Positions 36,418 to 43,814 of a stretch of DNA of 64,000 bases are shown one piece after another. The notes under the pieces were generated by a model. It saw only the letters and a list, made by a program, of their open reading frames with translations. It was not told the DNA's origin and searched no databases. Each line of letters opens with the position of its first letter. Positions within the stretch are counted from its first letter, which is position 1. This DNA comes from Lachnospiraceae bacterium (GTDB taxonomy: Bacteria > Bacillota > Clostridia > Lachnospirales > Lachnospiraceae). The stretch covers positions 1-64,000 of the forward strand of contig JAFQOE010000001.1 in assembly GCA_017395635.1 (NCBI GenBank), written 5' to 3'. The position numbers and the translations under genes were made by a program.

Positions 36418-36766
36418 TTAATCTAGCAACAATATACTATAAGATATGCAAATCAGCAAGAGAAATGTATTATTCATCGGATTGCTCACATCTTCATAAA
36501 TCCCTAGCTTGCATAATGTTTCTTTTCCGTCTGGCTCATCTATGTACACACATCCTGTATATTCCCAAAACAGTTTAGGACTTATGTAATAGTCATATTG
36601 CGATGAGCCTTCCTTCTTAAAGACCGAACCGATTGGTAATATTCCTTGTATCATACCTTAACGAATGAATTGCGGGGTCTTTCTTCATGATATGTGCAGC
36701 TTCGTTGACTGGAATATTGGCACCTGAAAATTCTGGGATTACATAGTATTTTGTTTCTGAGTTCAT
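36418..36766 (-). pseudogene. Broken small HTH (excisionase-like) gene
   Basis: Starts at an ATG (36766) after an ideal AGGAGGTG site: MNSETKYYVIPEFSGANIPV. Reading breaks at a run of four C (36674-36677), where three would keep frame. In the corrected frame the sequence continues PQFIR, stop, GMIQGILPIGSVF; the stop TAA (36658-36660) stands where a Gln CAA is expected. The restored protein resembles the small helix-turn-helix proteins of Lachnospiraceae mobile elements (VNEAAHIMKKDPQFIR, then YDYYISPKLFWEYTG). Two lesions make it a pseudogene. Its 3' end runs to the boundary of repeat copy 1 and looks replaced there. Confidence 0.7.
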
Positions 36767-36825
36767 TGAACATCACCTCCTTGGTGTGTTCTATAACTCT
36801 GAATAAGCAGGATTGCAAGTTGTTT

Positions 36826-37483
36826 TTACTCTACATCTTTAACCAATGCAAGTAAATCATCTGATAAAATATCAGCAAAGGAATTTTTATATTCTTTTAA
36901 AATTTCAGCATCCCCTACTATGATTTCGTTGAACTTTGAATCTCCCGTCTTCTTTCTCAAAACCAAATCCAGCCCTTTTGATTTATCTGAATTTAATTCA
37001 TTTCCCTTCAACAATGTCATAGGTTTCGCCTTTCCTGTTGCTACGAAACCTAAAGTTGTGCTACTTGTACCTGCAGCCAAAGCACAATTTATTCTATTTT
37101 TTTCAAAATCTTCCTCTATAGCTATTGTATCTGTAAATAAATTCATAATGTTTGGTAATACATTAATTTTTCTTCTTACTGAACCTTTCACTTCACTTTC
37201 CGTTTGTTTTTTCTTTATAAAATCAAAATCACTTTCTTCTAATGTGCCAGCATAACATTTATCAAAAAATGATTCTGCATCAAGATTAGTATGTACTCCT
37301 GTCAAATGCAAGTAGTTATCTGTATAGGCTGACACAATATAATACTCTTTCTTCTCAAAAGCCTGTGAACATAATAGATATTCATAATAGATATTCATAA
37401 TCGACATAGTACTCTTTATATAAAACTGCATTTTGTATCACAGTTTCTTTTACACGTTCTTTAAAACTCTTTTGTTCTTCCAT
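36826..37483 (-). pseudogene. PBECR4-like nuclease gene, frameshifted by 13-bp tandem duplication
   Basis: The real start is the ATG at 37483 after AGGAGGAAG. It encodes MEEQKSFKERVKETVIQNAV and then YKEYYVDYEYLL before a stop at 37382-37384. The 13-mer AATAGATATTCAT occurs twice in tandem (37373-37385, 37386-37398, plus-strand letters). Removing one copy joins the start to the long downstream frame (YEYLLCSQAFEKKEYY...). That frame carries NYLHLTGVHTNLDAESFFDK, CYAGTLEESDF, KGSVRRKINVLP and RPMTLL-like KPMTLLKGNELN, features of PBECR4 proteins. About 220 residues would be restored. The short 35825-36094 gene is a relative. Confidence 0.75.
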
Positions 37484-37506
37484 TCTTCCTCCTAAATGTA
37501 AAATAA

Positions 37507-37529
37507 AAGGATGGCTATCAGCCATCCTT
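37507..37529 (-). terminator. Hairpin upstream of the PBECR4-like gene
   Basis: A perfect 10-bp stem AAGGATGGCT/AGCCATCCTT with a 3-base loop. Read leftward it is followed by TTATTTTA and then directly by the ribosome site of the broken PBECR4-like gene. It may be the terminator of a lost upstream gene or an attenuator. Confidence 0.55.
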
Positions 37530-37750
37530 CTACTAATTTTTCACAGTTTATTCTGCAATGGGAATGGGTTTTCGGTCTCCATCCCGACCACTGGAACAGG
37601 TTTAAGGTCTCTGCTCCGACCATATTATCTTCTTTTTATACCTTTATTATACATCAATGTATGCGGATAGTCAAAATGAATTTACTATTGCTTTTTATTT
37701 TGTATAACACATCGTATTGAACTTTTCTTTTACTTCTCTTGTGATACTGA

Positions 37751-37854
37751 TTTTTCTGTTGTCTGCCAACTGTCCGCCCTTCTATATGCGGCTTAAATGT
37801 GGAGTTTTTCTGTTGCTCCCCAACTGTCCGTCCTTCTACATACGGCTTAAATGT
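37751..37854. repeat. Imperfect tandem 50-bp repeat
   Basis: Units 37751-37800 and 37805-37854 both begin TTTTTCTGTTG and end CGGCTTAAATGT with a few internal substitutions (CGCCC/CGTCC, TATATG/TACATA). A weak partial copy of the 259-bp leader (TATTGAACTTTTCTTTTACT) lies just before them at about 37710-37735. No gene is convincing between 37530 and 37962. Confidence 0.7.
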
Positions 37855-37962
37855 CAGATTGATAAGGTGTCAGCTCACCCAGATAGACGCATCTATCTTT
37901 ACTTATAGTATACTCAATTACGCAATTTTAGCCAATAAAAATGTATGATACGCTCTTATATT

Positions 37963-38221
37963 GGTTCTCTTTTCTTCGGCATAGCCTATTCGGTGTAAGT
38001 GAACCAAACTTACGTTGGAACCTCCGATTATGAATCCGACAAATCATAATCATCTTGGGTTATGATTACAATATACCCAATTGTGATAAATCATAACAGA
38101 TTATAAAAATTTTCTTTAATCTATTATAACTCATCTTATTGGACTTTTCTTTTATTTTACTTGGTCGCGTCCTACGACCAAATCTAATATTGAACTTTCT
38201 TTAGGCTCACGTTCTATGAGA
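37963..38221 (+). repeat. 259-bp leader repeat, copy 2 (intact leader)
   Basis: Direct repeat of 36159-36417 that runs into the ATG at 38216 of the downstream small gene. It has the stems listed for copy 1 plus TTGGGT/ACCCAA, which pairs only in this copy. No AGGAGG site precedes the ATG; the closest match is TTTAGG. The conservation of a non-coding leader with several hairpins suggests a regulatory RNA or a control region. Confidence 0.85.
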
Positions 38222-38422
38222 ATTATTATTGACACTGACAGAGAACAAATCATTGTTCCTGACACTTTCTATCAACAAATCGACAAAAAGAATGAAGTCT
38301 TAAAGCAAGCTGGTGTTGAAGAAGACAAAATGATTGATTATGAAAAATTTGTAAAGGATGCATTTGAAACTGCTTACGCAAGACCTTTCATCCGTAAGGA
38401 AGATTTAGCGAGGAAAAAATAA
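38216..38422 (+). CDS. Small phage-like protein (68 aa)
   Basis: MRIIIDTDREQIIVPDTFYQ, then an acidic helical body and the basic end FIRKEDLARKK. Similar small proteins with an IIVPDTFY start occur in prophages and integrative elements of Lachnospiraceae. No enzyme motif is seen. Its stop overlaps the ATG of the next gene (TAATG), so the two are translationally coupled. The upstream 259-bp leader is duplicated at 36159. The ribosome site is poor, which may mean regulated translation. Confidence 0.6.
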   Translation: MRIIIDTDREQIIVPDTFYQQIDKKNEVLKQAGVEEDKMIDYEKFVKDAFETAYARPFIRKEDLARKK

Positions 38423-38604
38423 TGTCAAAACGTATTACACCAGAAGAAATTATTTTATTTCATCAACTCTATGCAGAGTGTCACAATTATGCGGAAGTTG
38501 CTCGCAGAACTGGACGCAGTCGCAGTGTAGTAGCAAGATATATAGGAATGAAAAACAAACCTACCGCACTTCAATACACTATGCACAGAGTTATCACAGG
38601 GTAA
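38422..38604 (+). CDS. Small helix-turn-helix protein (60 aa)
   Basis: A 60-residue protein of which most is one helix-turn-helix: ITPEEIILFHQLYAECHNYA followed by EVARRTGRSRSVVARYIGMK, similar to resolvase/transposase-type or phage regulatory DNA-binding units. It overlaps the preceding gene at TAATG and is followed by a strong terminator, so the pair forms a complete two-gene unit. Confidence 0.65.
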   Translation: MSKRITPEEIILFHQLYAECHNYAEVARRTGRSRSVVARYIGMKNKPTALQYTMHRVITG

Positions 38605-38608
38605 AGTC

Positions 38609-38639
38609 AAAGGTAGCGGGATGCGTCCGCTACCTTTTT
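38609..38639 (+). terminator. Intrinsic terminator of the small phage-like pair
   Basis: A perfect 11-bp stem AAAGGTAGCGG/CCGCTACCTTT with a 7-base loop, then TTC. The stop of the HTH gene is 5 bp upstream. Confidence 0.9.
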
Positions 38640-38664
38640 CTTCATAATTATATTCCCCATTTTA

Positions 38665-39348
38665 CTATAATCTTAAAATTTGTTGTTTCTTAACTTCAAA
38701 TTCCTCTTGGCTGATAATTCCATCATCCAATAAACTCTTGTATTTCCTCAAATCATCTATATCCAAACCATTCTTATCCTCTTGGATAACATCAACAATC
38801 TTATTATTACTTTGCTTATCCTTTTCTGATATCAAATCCCATATTACCTTACAAACTTCATTATTATTTTCTAAAGCAACAAACGATATTTTCTTGGAAA
38901 AAGCAACAATGTTTATACAACCTATCATTCCATTTTCCGCAGATGATATTGCTTGAATAGGTATATCAACTCGCCTACCAAAAGTGGATACTCCATAAAC
39001 TCTTTTGTCAGTAACAACTATGGAAGATTTGAAAGAATATACAAATGCCAATATTGAAATAAGAGTTAAAGGTATCATAACCACTACTGCAATAGTATAC
39101 TTTCCTATTTCAGACTCATATTTTTCTATTTGTTGTTTGTCATTCGATACACTTGTTAAACTCCCATCAAAAAACACCCAATCGTGTTTGTCTGCTTCAT
39201 ATTTCGCTTCAGCCGCGTCCAATCTTAGATTACTTTCATATAATCCGTCAATACTATTTACCATAATGATTGTAAATATAACAACCACAACTATTATTCC
39301 TCTTGAAAACAAAGCTTTTTGATTGCTTTCAATTAATGTTTTTTCCAT
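38665..39348 (-). CDS. Membrane protein with PH-like and SHOCT domains
   Basis: About 227 residues from the ATG at 39348, six bases after AAGGAGG. Two helices (about 18-35 and 82-108) enclose an extracytoplasmic segment. A PH-like domain follows (IVVTDKRVYGVSTFGRRVDIPIQ quoted as its start and core, about 110-165), and the C-terminus is a SHOCT motif (LRKYKSLLDDGIISQEEFEV, about 198-217). SHOCT tails mediate oligomerisation. Its role in the element is unknown. Confidence 0.75.
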   Translation of the reverse strand: MEKTLIESNQKALFSRGIIVVVVIFTIIMVNSIDGLYESNLRLDAAEAKYEADKHDWVFFDGSLTSVSNDKQQIEKYESEIGKYTIAVVVMIPLTLISILAFVYSFKSSIVVTDKRVYGVSTFGRRVDIPIQAISSAENGMIGCINIVAFSKKISFVALENNNEVCKVIWDLISEKDKQSNNKIVDVIQEDKNGLDIDDLRKYKSLLDDGIISQEEFEVKKQQILRL

Positions 39349-39414
39349 CACCATCCTCCTTGATTAATAGCTTAACATTTCATTAAATTCTCTGCTACAA
39401 CAGGACATGTATCT

Positions 39415-40041
39415 CTATTTATAATCTAATTCTATTCTCTTTCTCAATTCATCAACCTCATTCATTTGTTGAACCACACTGTTAAAATAAGAATTAGCAC
39501 TTGACGCACCATACTCAATTGACACAAATCCTAACACTGTTTTAGAATAATCAGACGAAAGTAGATAATACTCTTTTAATTCATCATACGTTTCTTCATC
39601 ATTTTCTTTTATTTCTTGAAGTAGTTGATATGCCTTTTCATCATAAGCAGGTATTGAAGTATATACGTTTTGAAACTCCAAGCATTTTTCAACCATAATC
39701 TCTCTATCAGCCTGATTTTCAATATCATAATCTGTATCGTCAAATAATGTTTCTATGTATGTTCCCCAACCTGCCATACTCTCTATATTATCAGCATTCT
39801 CAACTTTCAACATATTCTGTGCACAAATAACTCCATTATGTGGATATTTATCCCATTTTGCAGATAATTCAGCAATAGTACCGACAAGCGATTTACTAGT
39901 GTCATTCATTTCTCCTATCACTTGTACAAATTCCTTTGCTTTTTCTTGAGCAATTTCCTTTTTACTTTGTCCACATCCCCCAAGTAAGAAACATCCTACA
40001 ATCAACATACCTAAAATCATTAATTTACATATTTTTTTCAT
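39415..40041 (-). CDS. Putative lipoprotein
   Basis: About 208 residues from the ATG at 40041, which follows AAAAAAGGAG. The signal peptide ends in a lipobox FLLGGC (Cys at about 23). The mature part is helical and acidic with no recognisable domain. It lies downstream of the repressor-controlled small gene and upstream of the SHOCT gene on the same strand, and is probably element cargo. Confidence 0.7.
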   Translation of the reverse strand: MKKICKLMILGMLIVGCFLLGGCGQSKKEIAQEKAKEFVQVIGEMNDTSKSLVGTIAELSAKWDKYPHNGVICAQNMLKVENADNIESMAGWGTYIETLFDDTDYDIENQADREIMVEKCLEFQNVYTSIPAYDEKAYQLLQEIKENDEETYDELKEYYLLSSDYSKTVLGFVSIEYGASSANSYFNSVVQQMNEVDELRKRIELDYK

Positions 40042-40103
40042 ATTGTGATTATACTCCTTTTTTCTATAGTTTTTTTCACTAAAATCTAACCTCAATAACT
40101 AAT

Positions 40104-40325
40104 TTACCCATTATCACTCTTGCAAAATATTAATTTTTCCGGAACTACTGTTATCACATACCCATACTCTTTAGATATTTTTGCAACCGCAGATTTATTT
40201 TCAGTATACGATTTACTTTGTGGTATATCTATTCCTGTCAATTTAATATACTGTTCTCTAGATAAAACAAAATCATTCCCAAGTAATAATTTGCTTTTTA
40301 TTTTATCTAAGTTAGGGTGTCTCAT
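40104..40325 (-). CDS. Small unknown protein under the XRE operator
   Basis: About 73 residues from the ATG at 40325, preceded by GAAAGGAGG. It starts MRHPNLDKIKSKLLLGNDFV and has no recognised domain. It is the first gene of the minus-strand unit that starts at the operator-overlapped promoter, so it should be kept silent by the XRE protein; antirepressor, excision or early functions are possible. Confidence 0.55.
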   Translation of the reverse strand: MRHPNLDKIKSKLLLGNDFVLSREQYIKLTGIDIPQSKSYTENKSAVAKISKEYGYVITVVPEKLIFCKSDNG

Positions 40326-40353
40326 TAAACAACCTCCTTTCCCCCATCGCACT

Positions 40354-40407
40354 TAACGGATATTCCGTTACCGCTATAATTATAACGGAATATCCGTTAA
40401 ATTTCAA
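40354..40407 (-). promoter_or_regulatory. Paired 17-bp operators on a sigma-A promoter
   Basis: Two palindromes, TAACGGATATTCCGTTA (40354-40370) and TAACGGAATATCCGTTA (40383-40399), have identical 7-bp arms and mirrored centres, 29 bp apart. The minus-strand promoter TTGAAA (40402-40407), 17 bases, TATAAT (40379-40384) encloses the second operator; the first covers the start point. The XRE gene on the other strand is the natural binder. Confidence 0.85.
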
Positions 40408-40451
40408 TTACAAACATATAATTATGTAAAATCATTCTAAGAGGTGGTTTT

Positions 40452-40676
40452 ATGAATTATACAGAACGTATTAAATCTTTGAGGGAAGATAATGACTATA
40501 ATCAAACCGTAGTGGCTACCGCTATTCATGTAGCTCAAACAACCTATTCTGATTATGAAAAAGGAAAAGTTCGCATCCCTGTAGAATGTCTTATTGAGTT
40601 GGCTAAATTCTACAATGTAGATATGAATTATATTTGTGGTGTGAGTGATGTCAAAAATGAATATCCAAAAAAATAA
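40452..40676 (+). CDS. XRE-family repressor
   Basis: A 74-residue Cro/CI-type helix-turn-helix protein: ERIKSLREDNDYNQTVVATA, then HVAQTTYSDYEKGKVRIPVE and LAKFYNVDMNYICG. AAGAGGTGG precedes the ATG. It is divergent from 40104-40325 with paired palindromic operators between them, the usual phage-type switch. A TATAAT at 40417-40422 is its probable -10. Confidence 0.9.
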   Translation: MNYTERIKSLREDNDYNQTVVATAIHVAQTTYSDYEKGKVRIPVECLIELAKFYNVDMNYICGVSDVKNEYPKK

Positions 40677-40716
40677 GAATGGCAATAGTATTCTACTACC
40701 GCCATTCGTATTTTTT
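40677..40716 (+). terminator. Terminator between repressor and integrase
   Basis: GAATGGC/GCCATTC with an inner TAGT/ACTA stem (40677-40707), then GTATTTTTT. It starts at the repressor stop; the integrase gene on the other strand ends inside its T tract. Confidence 0.85.
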
Positions 40717-41647
40717 ATCCCATTTTTATACTTTCCTTTTTAAACTCACGCAAGATATTAAACTCTTCAATATCTTTCTTTATATCACTCACAAGGATAT
40801 TCAGATAGTTCTGTGTTATTTCTAGGCTACTATGCCCCAGTATCTTCTGCAAAGTAACTACGTTACCGCCCATTGTAACCCACTTTTTAGCAAATGTATG
40901 TCTGTATCTGTGCATTCCAGTTTTATTTATTCCTCTGCTCTTGTTGTATTCATAAATCTGATGATATACAGAAGAACTACTAACCTTGCCACCGAAAACA
41001 TTACAAAACAAATATTCATCCTCTCCGCCTTTTCGATATTGCAGATACTCTTGTAATATCTTTTTTATATCCGCATTTAATGGTATTATAATCGGCTTGC
41101 GACTCTTTGTTATATTGATATGCACAACGTCCGCCTCTAAGTCTACATCCTTAATTTTAATATTTATAATACTGTTTCTTCGTACACCAGTAGACAAAAG
41201 GAAGTTCGTCATAACCCATGATTTGTATTCTGTGAACGTACAATGCTTTAAATTAGGCTTTTTAAGTAGCACTTGTAATTCTCTATCAGTGTATGTTTCT
41301 ATCGGTTGTTTATCGGCTTTTGGCACTTCTATTTTGAAGTATGGTATGTATTCTCTTTTCATAAAGAAACGCATAATTGTTTTCAAATCCCTTGCGTATG
41401 TATTCAAGCTCTGGTCGTTCAATAATGGATTATCTCTCAACTCCACAATAAAATCATTAAAGGTTTCAACGGTCATTTCTTTTACAAGGGTATCACTGCC
41501 GATATACTTTTTCATTTGCACCATAGTATCTCTGTAATGTCTTATTGTACCCTCTCGCAAATTCCTCGACTTGCAATCAAGAATATACTCCTCACAACCC
41601 TCTTCAAAAGTAATTCCGTTTTCAATTGTCATTTTGATTTTTGCCAT
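40715..41647 (-). CDS. Tyrosine recombinase / integrase
   Basis: About 310 residues from the ATG at 41647, after AAAGGAG; a much longer frame upstream crosses hairpins and is rejected. The N-terminal SAM-like core-binding domain spans about 10-105, and the catalytic domain about 120-300: Arg in STGVRRNSI, Lys in THSRK-like ITKSRKPIII, HRYRHTFAKK, GHSSLEITQNY with the nucleophilic Tyr. All key residues are present, so the enzyme looks active. It marks the right end of the accessory segment. No att repeat was found by eye. Confidence 0.93.
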   Translation of the reverse strand: MAKIKMTIENGITFEEGCEEYILDCKSRNLREGTIRHYRDTMVQMKKYIGSDTLVKEMTVETFNDFIVELRDNPLLNDQSLNTYARDLKTIMRFFMKREYIPYFKIEVPKADKQPIETYTDRELQVLLKKPNLKHCTFTEYKSWVMTNFLLSTGVRRNSIINIKIKDVDLEADVVHINITKSRKPIIIPLNADIKKILQEYLQYRKGGEDEYLFCNVFGGKVSSSSVYHQIYEYNKSRGINKTGMHRYRHTFAKKWVTMGGNVVTLQKILGHSSLEITQNYLNILVSDIKKDIEEFNILREFKKESIKMG

Positions 41648-41667
41648 TATATTTTCTCCTTTCAAAC

Positions 41668-41694
41668 AATCGAGTAGGCTGACCCTACTCGATT
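41668..41694. repeat. Strong hairpin upstream of the integrase
   Basis: A perfect 11-bp stem AATCGAGTAGG/CCTACTCGATT with a 5-base loop, ending four to five bases before the integrase ribosome site. It could terminate read-through from the right or control integrase expression. Confidence 0.7.
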
Positions 41695-41708
41695 TAGTTA
41701 ACACCACA

Positions 41709-41786
41709 CATCGCATGCAAAGCATGCTCAGTGATGGATATTCGCCAAATGGATTTTCATGCAAGCATGAATCCACTTGGCTCATT
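41709..41786. repeat. Hairpin repeats of the ATTCGC/GCTCA family
   Basis: Two neighbours. The first, 41709-41736, has CGCATGC/GCATGCT around AA and ends GCTCAGTGATG. The second, 41740-41786, is ATTCGCC, then AAATGGATTttCATGC, AA, GCATGaATCCACTT, then GGCTCATT. Outer boxes match the 2.2-kb repeats, but the stem is a different sequence. Confidence 0.7.
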
Positions 41787-41793
41787 ATTGACA

Positions 41794-41846
41794 CAAAAAA
41801 AGTTAGACACGTCATGGGCATTTTGCTCAATATGACGTGTCTAACT
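41794..41846 (-). terminator. Terminator downstream of the GGGtGRT gene
   Basis: A perfect 15-bp stem AGTTAGACACGTCAT/ATGACGTGTCTAACT (41801-41846) with a 16-base loop. Read leftward it runs into seven U. It closes the GGGtGRT/NifU-like transcript. Confidence 0.85.
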
Positions 41847-41909
41847 GTCATTTCATTTATTATATTCGCAATGCGACTTCCTCTCCGCTTCGCTTCGACT
41901 CAGTCACGT

Positions 41910-41996
41910 GCATTCGCACTATAAATTCATAAGCATTATCGCTTGTTTGCAAGTAAACTTGCACAAGCAATATGCTATGAATTTGCATTGCTCACT
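41910..41996. repeat. Long hairpin of the ATTCGC/GCTCA family
   Basis: GCATTCGC on the left and GCATTGCTCAC on the right enclose AAATTCATA...TATGAATTT, an inner GCTTGT/ACAAGC and GCAAGT/ACTTGC. It abuts the stop of the GGGtGRT gene. Together with the two hairpins before the terminator it fills the 41695-41999 space, which holds no gene. Confidence 0.7.
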
Positions 41997-41998
41997 AT

Positions 41999-43009
41999 CT
42001 AGAACTTACCTGCTGTAGCAGCCTCTTCGATAGATACTGCAACTGCAACTGTCATACCAACCATTGGGTTGTTACCAGCACCGATAAGACCCATCATTTC
42101 TACGTGTGCAGGAACTGATGAAGATCCAGCGAACTGTGCATCTGAGTGCATACGTCCTAATGTATCTGTCATACCGTATGATGCAGGACCTGCAGCCATG
42201 TTATCTGGGTGAAGTGTACGTCCTGTACCACCACCTGATGCTACTGAGAAGTACTTCTTACCCTGCTCTAAACATTCCTTCTTGTAAGTACCAGCTACTG
42301 GATGCTGGAAACGAGTTGGGTTAGTTGAGTTACCTGTGATAGATACATCAACACCTTCCTTGTGCATGATTGCAACACCTTCACAAACATCATTAGCACC
42401 GTAGCAGTTAACCTTAGCACGAAGACCTTCTGAGTAAGACTTACGGAACACTTCCTTTACAGTGTTTGTATATGGATCATACTCTGTCTCAACAAATGTA
42501 AATCCGTTGATACGAGCGATAATCTGAGCAGCATCCTTACCTAAACCGTTAAGGATAACTCTTAATGGCTCTTTACGAACCTTGTTCGCTTTCTCTGCGA
42601 TACCGATAGCACCCTCAGCAGCAGCGAATGACTCATGTCCAGCTAAGAAAGCGAAACACTTTGTCTCTTCCTCTAACAACATCTTTCCTAAGTTACCATG
42701 TCCGATACCTACTTTACGAGTATCTGCTACAGAACCTGGAATACAGAATGCCTGAAGACCTTCACCGATTGCTGCAGCAGCATCAGCAGCCTTTCTACAT
42801 CCCTTCTTAATTGCGATAGCAGCACCTACTGTGTAAGCCCACTTTGCATTCTCGAAACAGATTGGCTGAATTCCCTCAACCTGCTTGTATACGTCAAGAC
42901 CAGCATCCTTAGTAATCTTCTCAGCTTCCTCGATAGAAGCGATTCCATACTCATTAAGCTTAGCGTTAATCTGGTCAATTCTTCTTTCATATGATTCAAA
43001 TAATGCCAT
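41999..43009 (-). CDS. GGGtGRT protein
   Basis: A 336-residue protein named for its glycine motif, seen here as SGGGTGRTLHPDN (about 258-270). Conserved Gly-rich stretches also include IPGSVADTRKVGIGHGNLGK and AFLAGHESFAAAEGAIGIA, the C-terminus AHVEMMGLIGAGNNPMVG. The fold and activity are not established. It follows the NifU-like gene by 13 bp with GGAGGTAG before the ATG, and the codon pattern is that of a highly expressed gene. The constant pairing with the cysteine-rich partner suggests a shared metabolic or metal-related job. Confidence 0.85.
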   Translation of the reverse strand: MALFESYERRIDQINAKLNEYGIASIEEAEKITKDAGLDVYKQVEGIQPICFENAKWAYTVGAAIAIKKGCRKAADAAAAIGEGLQAFCIPGSVADTRKVGIGHGNLGKMLLEEETKCFAFLAGHESFAAAEGAIGIAEKANKVRKEPLRVILNGLGKDAAQIIARINGFTFVETEYDPYTNTVKEVFRKSYSEGLRAKVNCYGANDVCEGVAIMHKEGVDVSITGNSTNPTRFQHPVAGTYKKECLEQGKKYFSVASGGGTGRTLHPDNMAAGPASYGMTDTLGRMHSDAQFAGSSSVPAHVEMMGLIGAGNNPMVGMTVAVAVSIEEAATAGKF

Positions 43010-43022
43010 CTTCGTCTACCTC

Positions 43023-43715
43023 CTATTCTGCTCTTGGGTCAATGATCTTAACAGCGTCAGCCACACGACCATACTCACCCTTAGCCTTTTCCCAAGCTGT
43101 GTTAGGATCGTCACCCTTCTTGATGAAGTCTGTCATCTTACCAAGACTTACGAACTGGTAACCAATGATTAAATCATCTGCATCAAGTGCGATACCTGTA
43201 ACATATCCTTCAGCCATCTCAAGGTAACGAGGACCCTTCTTAAGAGTACCATACATTGTACCAACCTGTGAACGAAGACCCTTACCTAAGTCCTCAAGAC
43301 CAGCACCGATTGGAAGTCCATCTTCAGAGAATGCAGACTGTGTACGTCCGTAAACGATCTGTAAGAATAACTCTCTCATAGCTGTATTGATAGCATCACA
43401 AACTAAGTCTGTGTTAAGTGCTTCCATAACTGTTCTACCTGGAAGAATCTCAGATGCCATAGCTGCTGAATGTGTCATACCTGAACATCCGATTGTCTCA
43501 ACTAAAGCTTCCTGAATAATACCTTCTTTAACGTTAAGTGTAAGCTTACAAGCACCCTGCTGTGGAGCACACCAGCCAACACCGTGTGTTAAACCTGAAA
43601 TGTCTTTTACGTCTTTTGCTTTTACCCACTTTGCTTCCTCAGGAATTGGTGCACAACCATGGTTAACACCCTGAGCAACTGGGCACATGTTTTCTACTTC
43701 ATGTGAATAAATCAT
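43023..43715 (-). CDS. NifU-like iron-sulfur scaffold-type protein
   Basis: About 230 residues from the ATG at 43715 after GAAAGGAG. It contains cysteines in MCPVAQGVNHGC (about 10-21), WCAPQQGAC, IGCSGMTHSAAMASEILPG (the NifU/IscU-like Cys-Ser-Gly and GRT-containing core) and DLVCDAIN. It is annotated in related genomes as an Fe-S cluster assembly scaffold. Unlike IscU it has extra N- and C-terminal regions and no IscS partner nearby; the constant partner is the GGGtGRT gene 13 bp downstream. Confidence 0.75.
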   Translation of the reverse strand: MIYSHEVENMCPVAQGVNHGCAPIPEEAKWVKAKDVKDISGLTHGVGWCAPQQGACKLTLNVKEGIIQEALVETIGCSGMTHSAAMASEILPGRTVMEALNTDLVCDAINTAMRELFLQIVYGRTQSAFSEDGLPIGAGLEDLGKGLRSQVGTMYGTLKKGPRYLEMAEGYVTGIALDADDLIIGYQFVSLGKMTDFIKKGDDPNTAWEKAKGEYGRVADAVKIIDPRAE

Positions 43716-43748
43716 GTTGAAACTCCTTTCAAAATGTAAAAATATTAG

Positions 43749-43776
43749 CGGTCCATCGTTGAGTTTCCGATGACCG
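43749..43776 (-). terminator. Probable terminator-like hairpin before the NifU-like gene
   Basis: CGGTCATCG pairs with CGATGGACCG with one bulge; leftward it is followed by CTAATATTTTT. It separates the histidine kinase gene from the NifU-like start. Confidence 0.6.
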
Positions 43777-43814
43777 TATCTAGCTGATATTGTCGCATAA
43801 ATCGACAAAAAAAT

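Noticed and set aside
36418-36654. Stand-alone DUF4176-type protein based on the LPIGSV motif
   Set aside because: Upstream reading in the corrected frame shows that the frame is the C-terminal part of a broken HTH gene with its own ribosome site at 36766.
35759-41700. Matching attL/attR direct repeats for the integrase element
   Set aside because: I compared the segment ends by eye and found no convincing shared core; the element boundaries remain undefined.
41648-41851. N-terminal extension of the integrase
   Set aside because: The extra codons run through a terminator-like hairpin and repeat elements; AAAGGAG at the internal ATG marks the real start.
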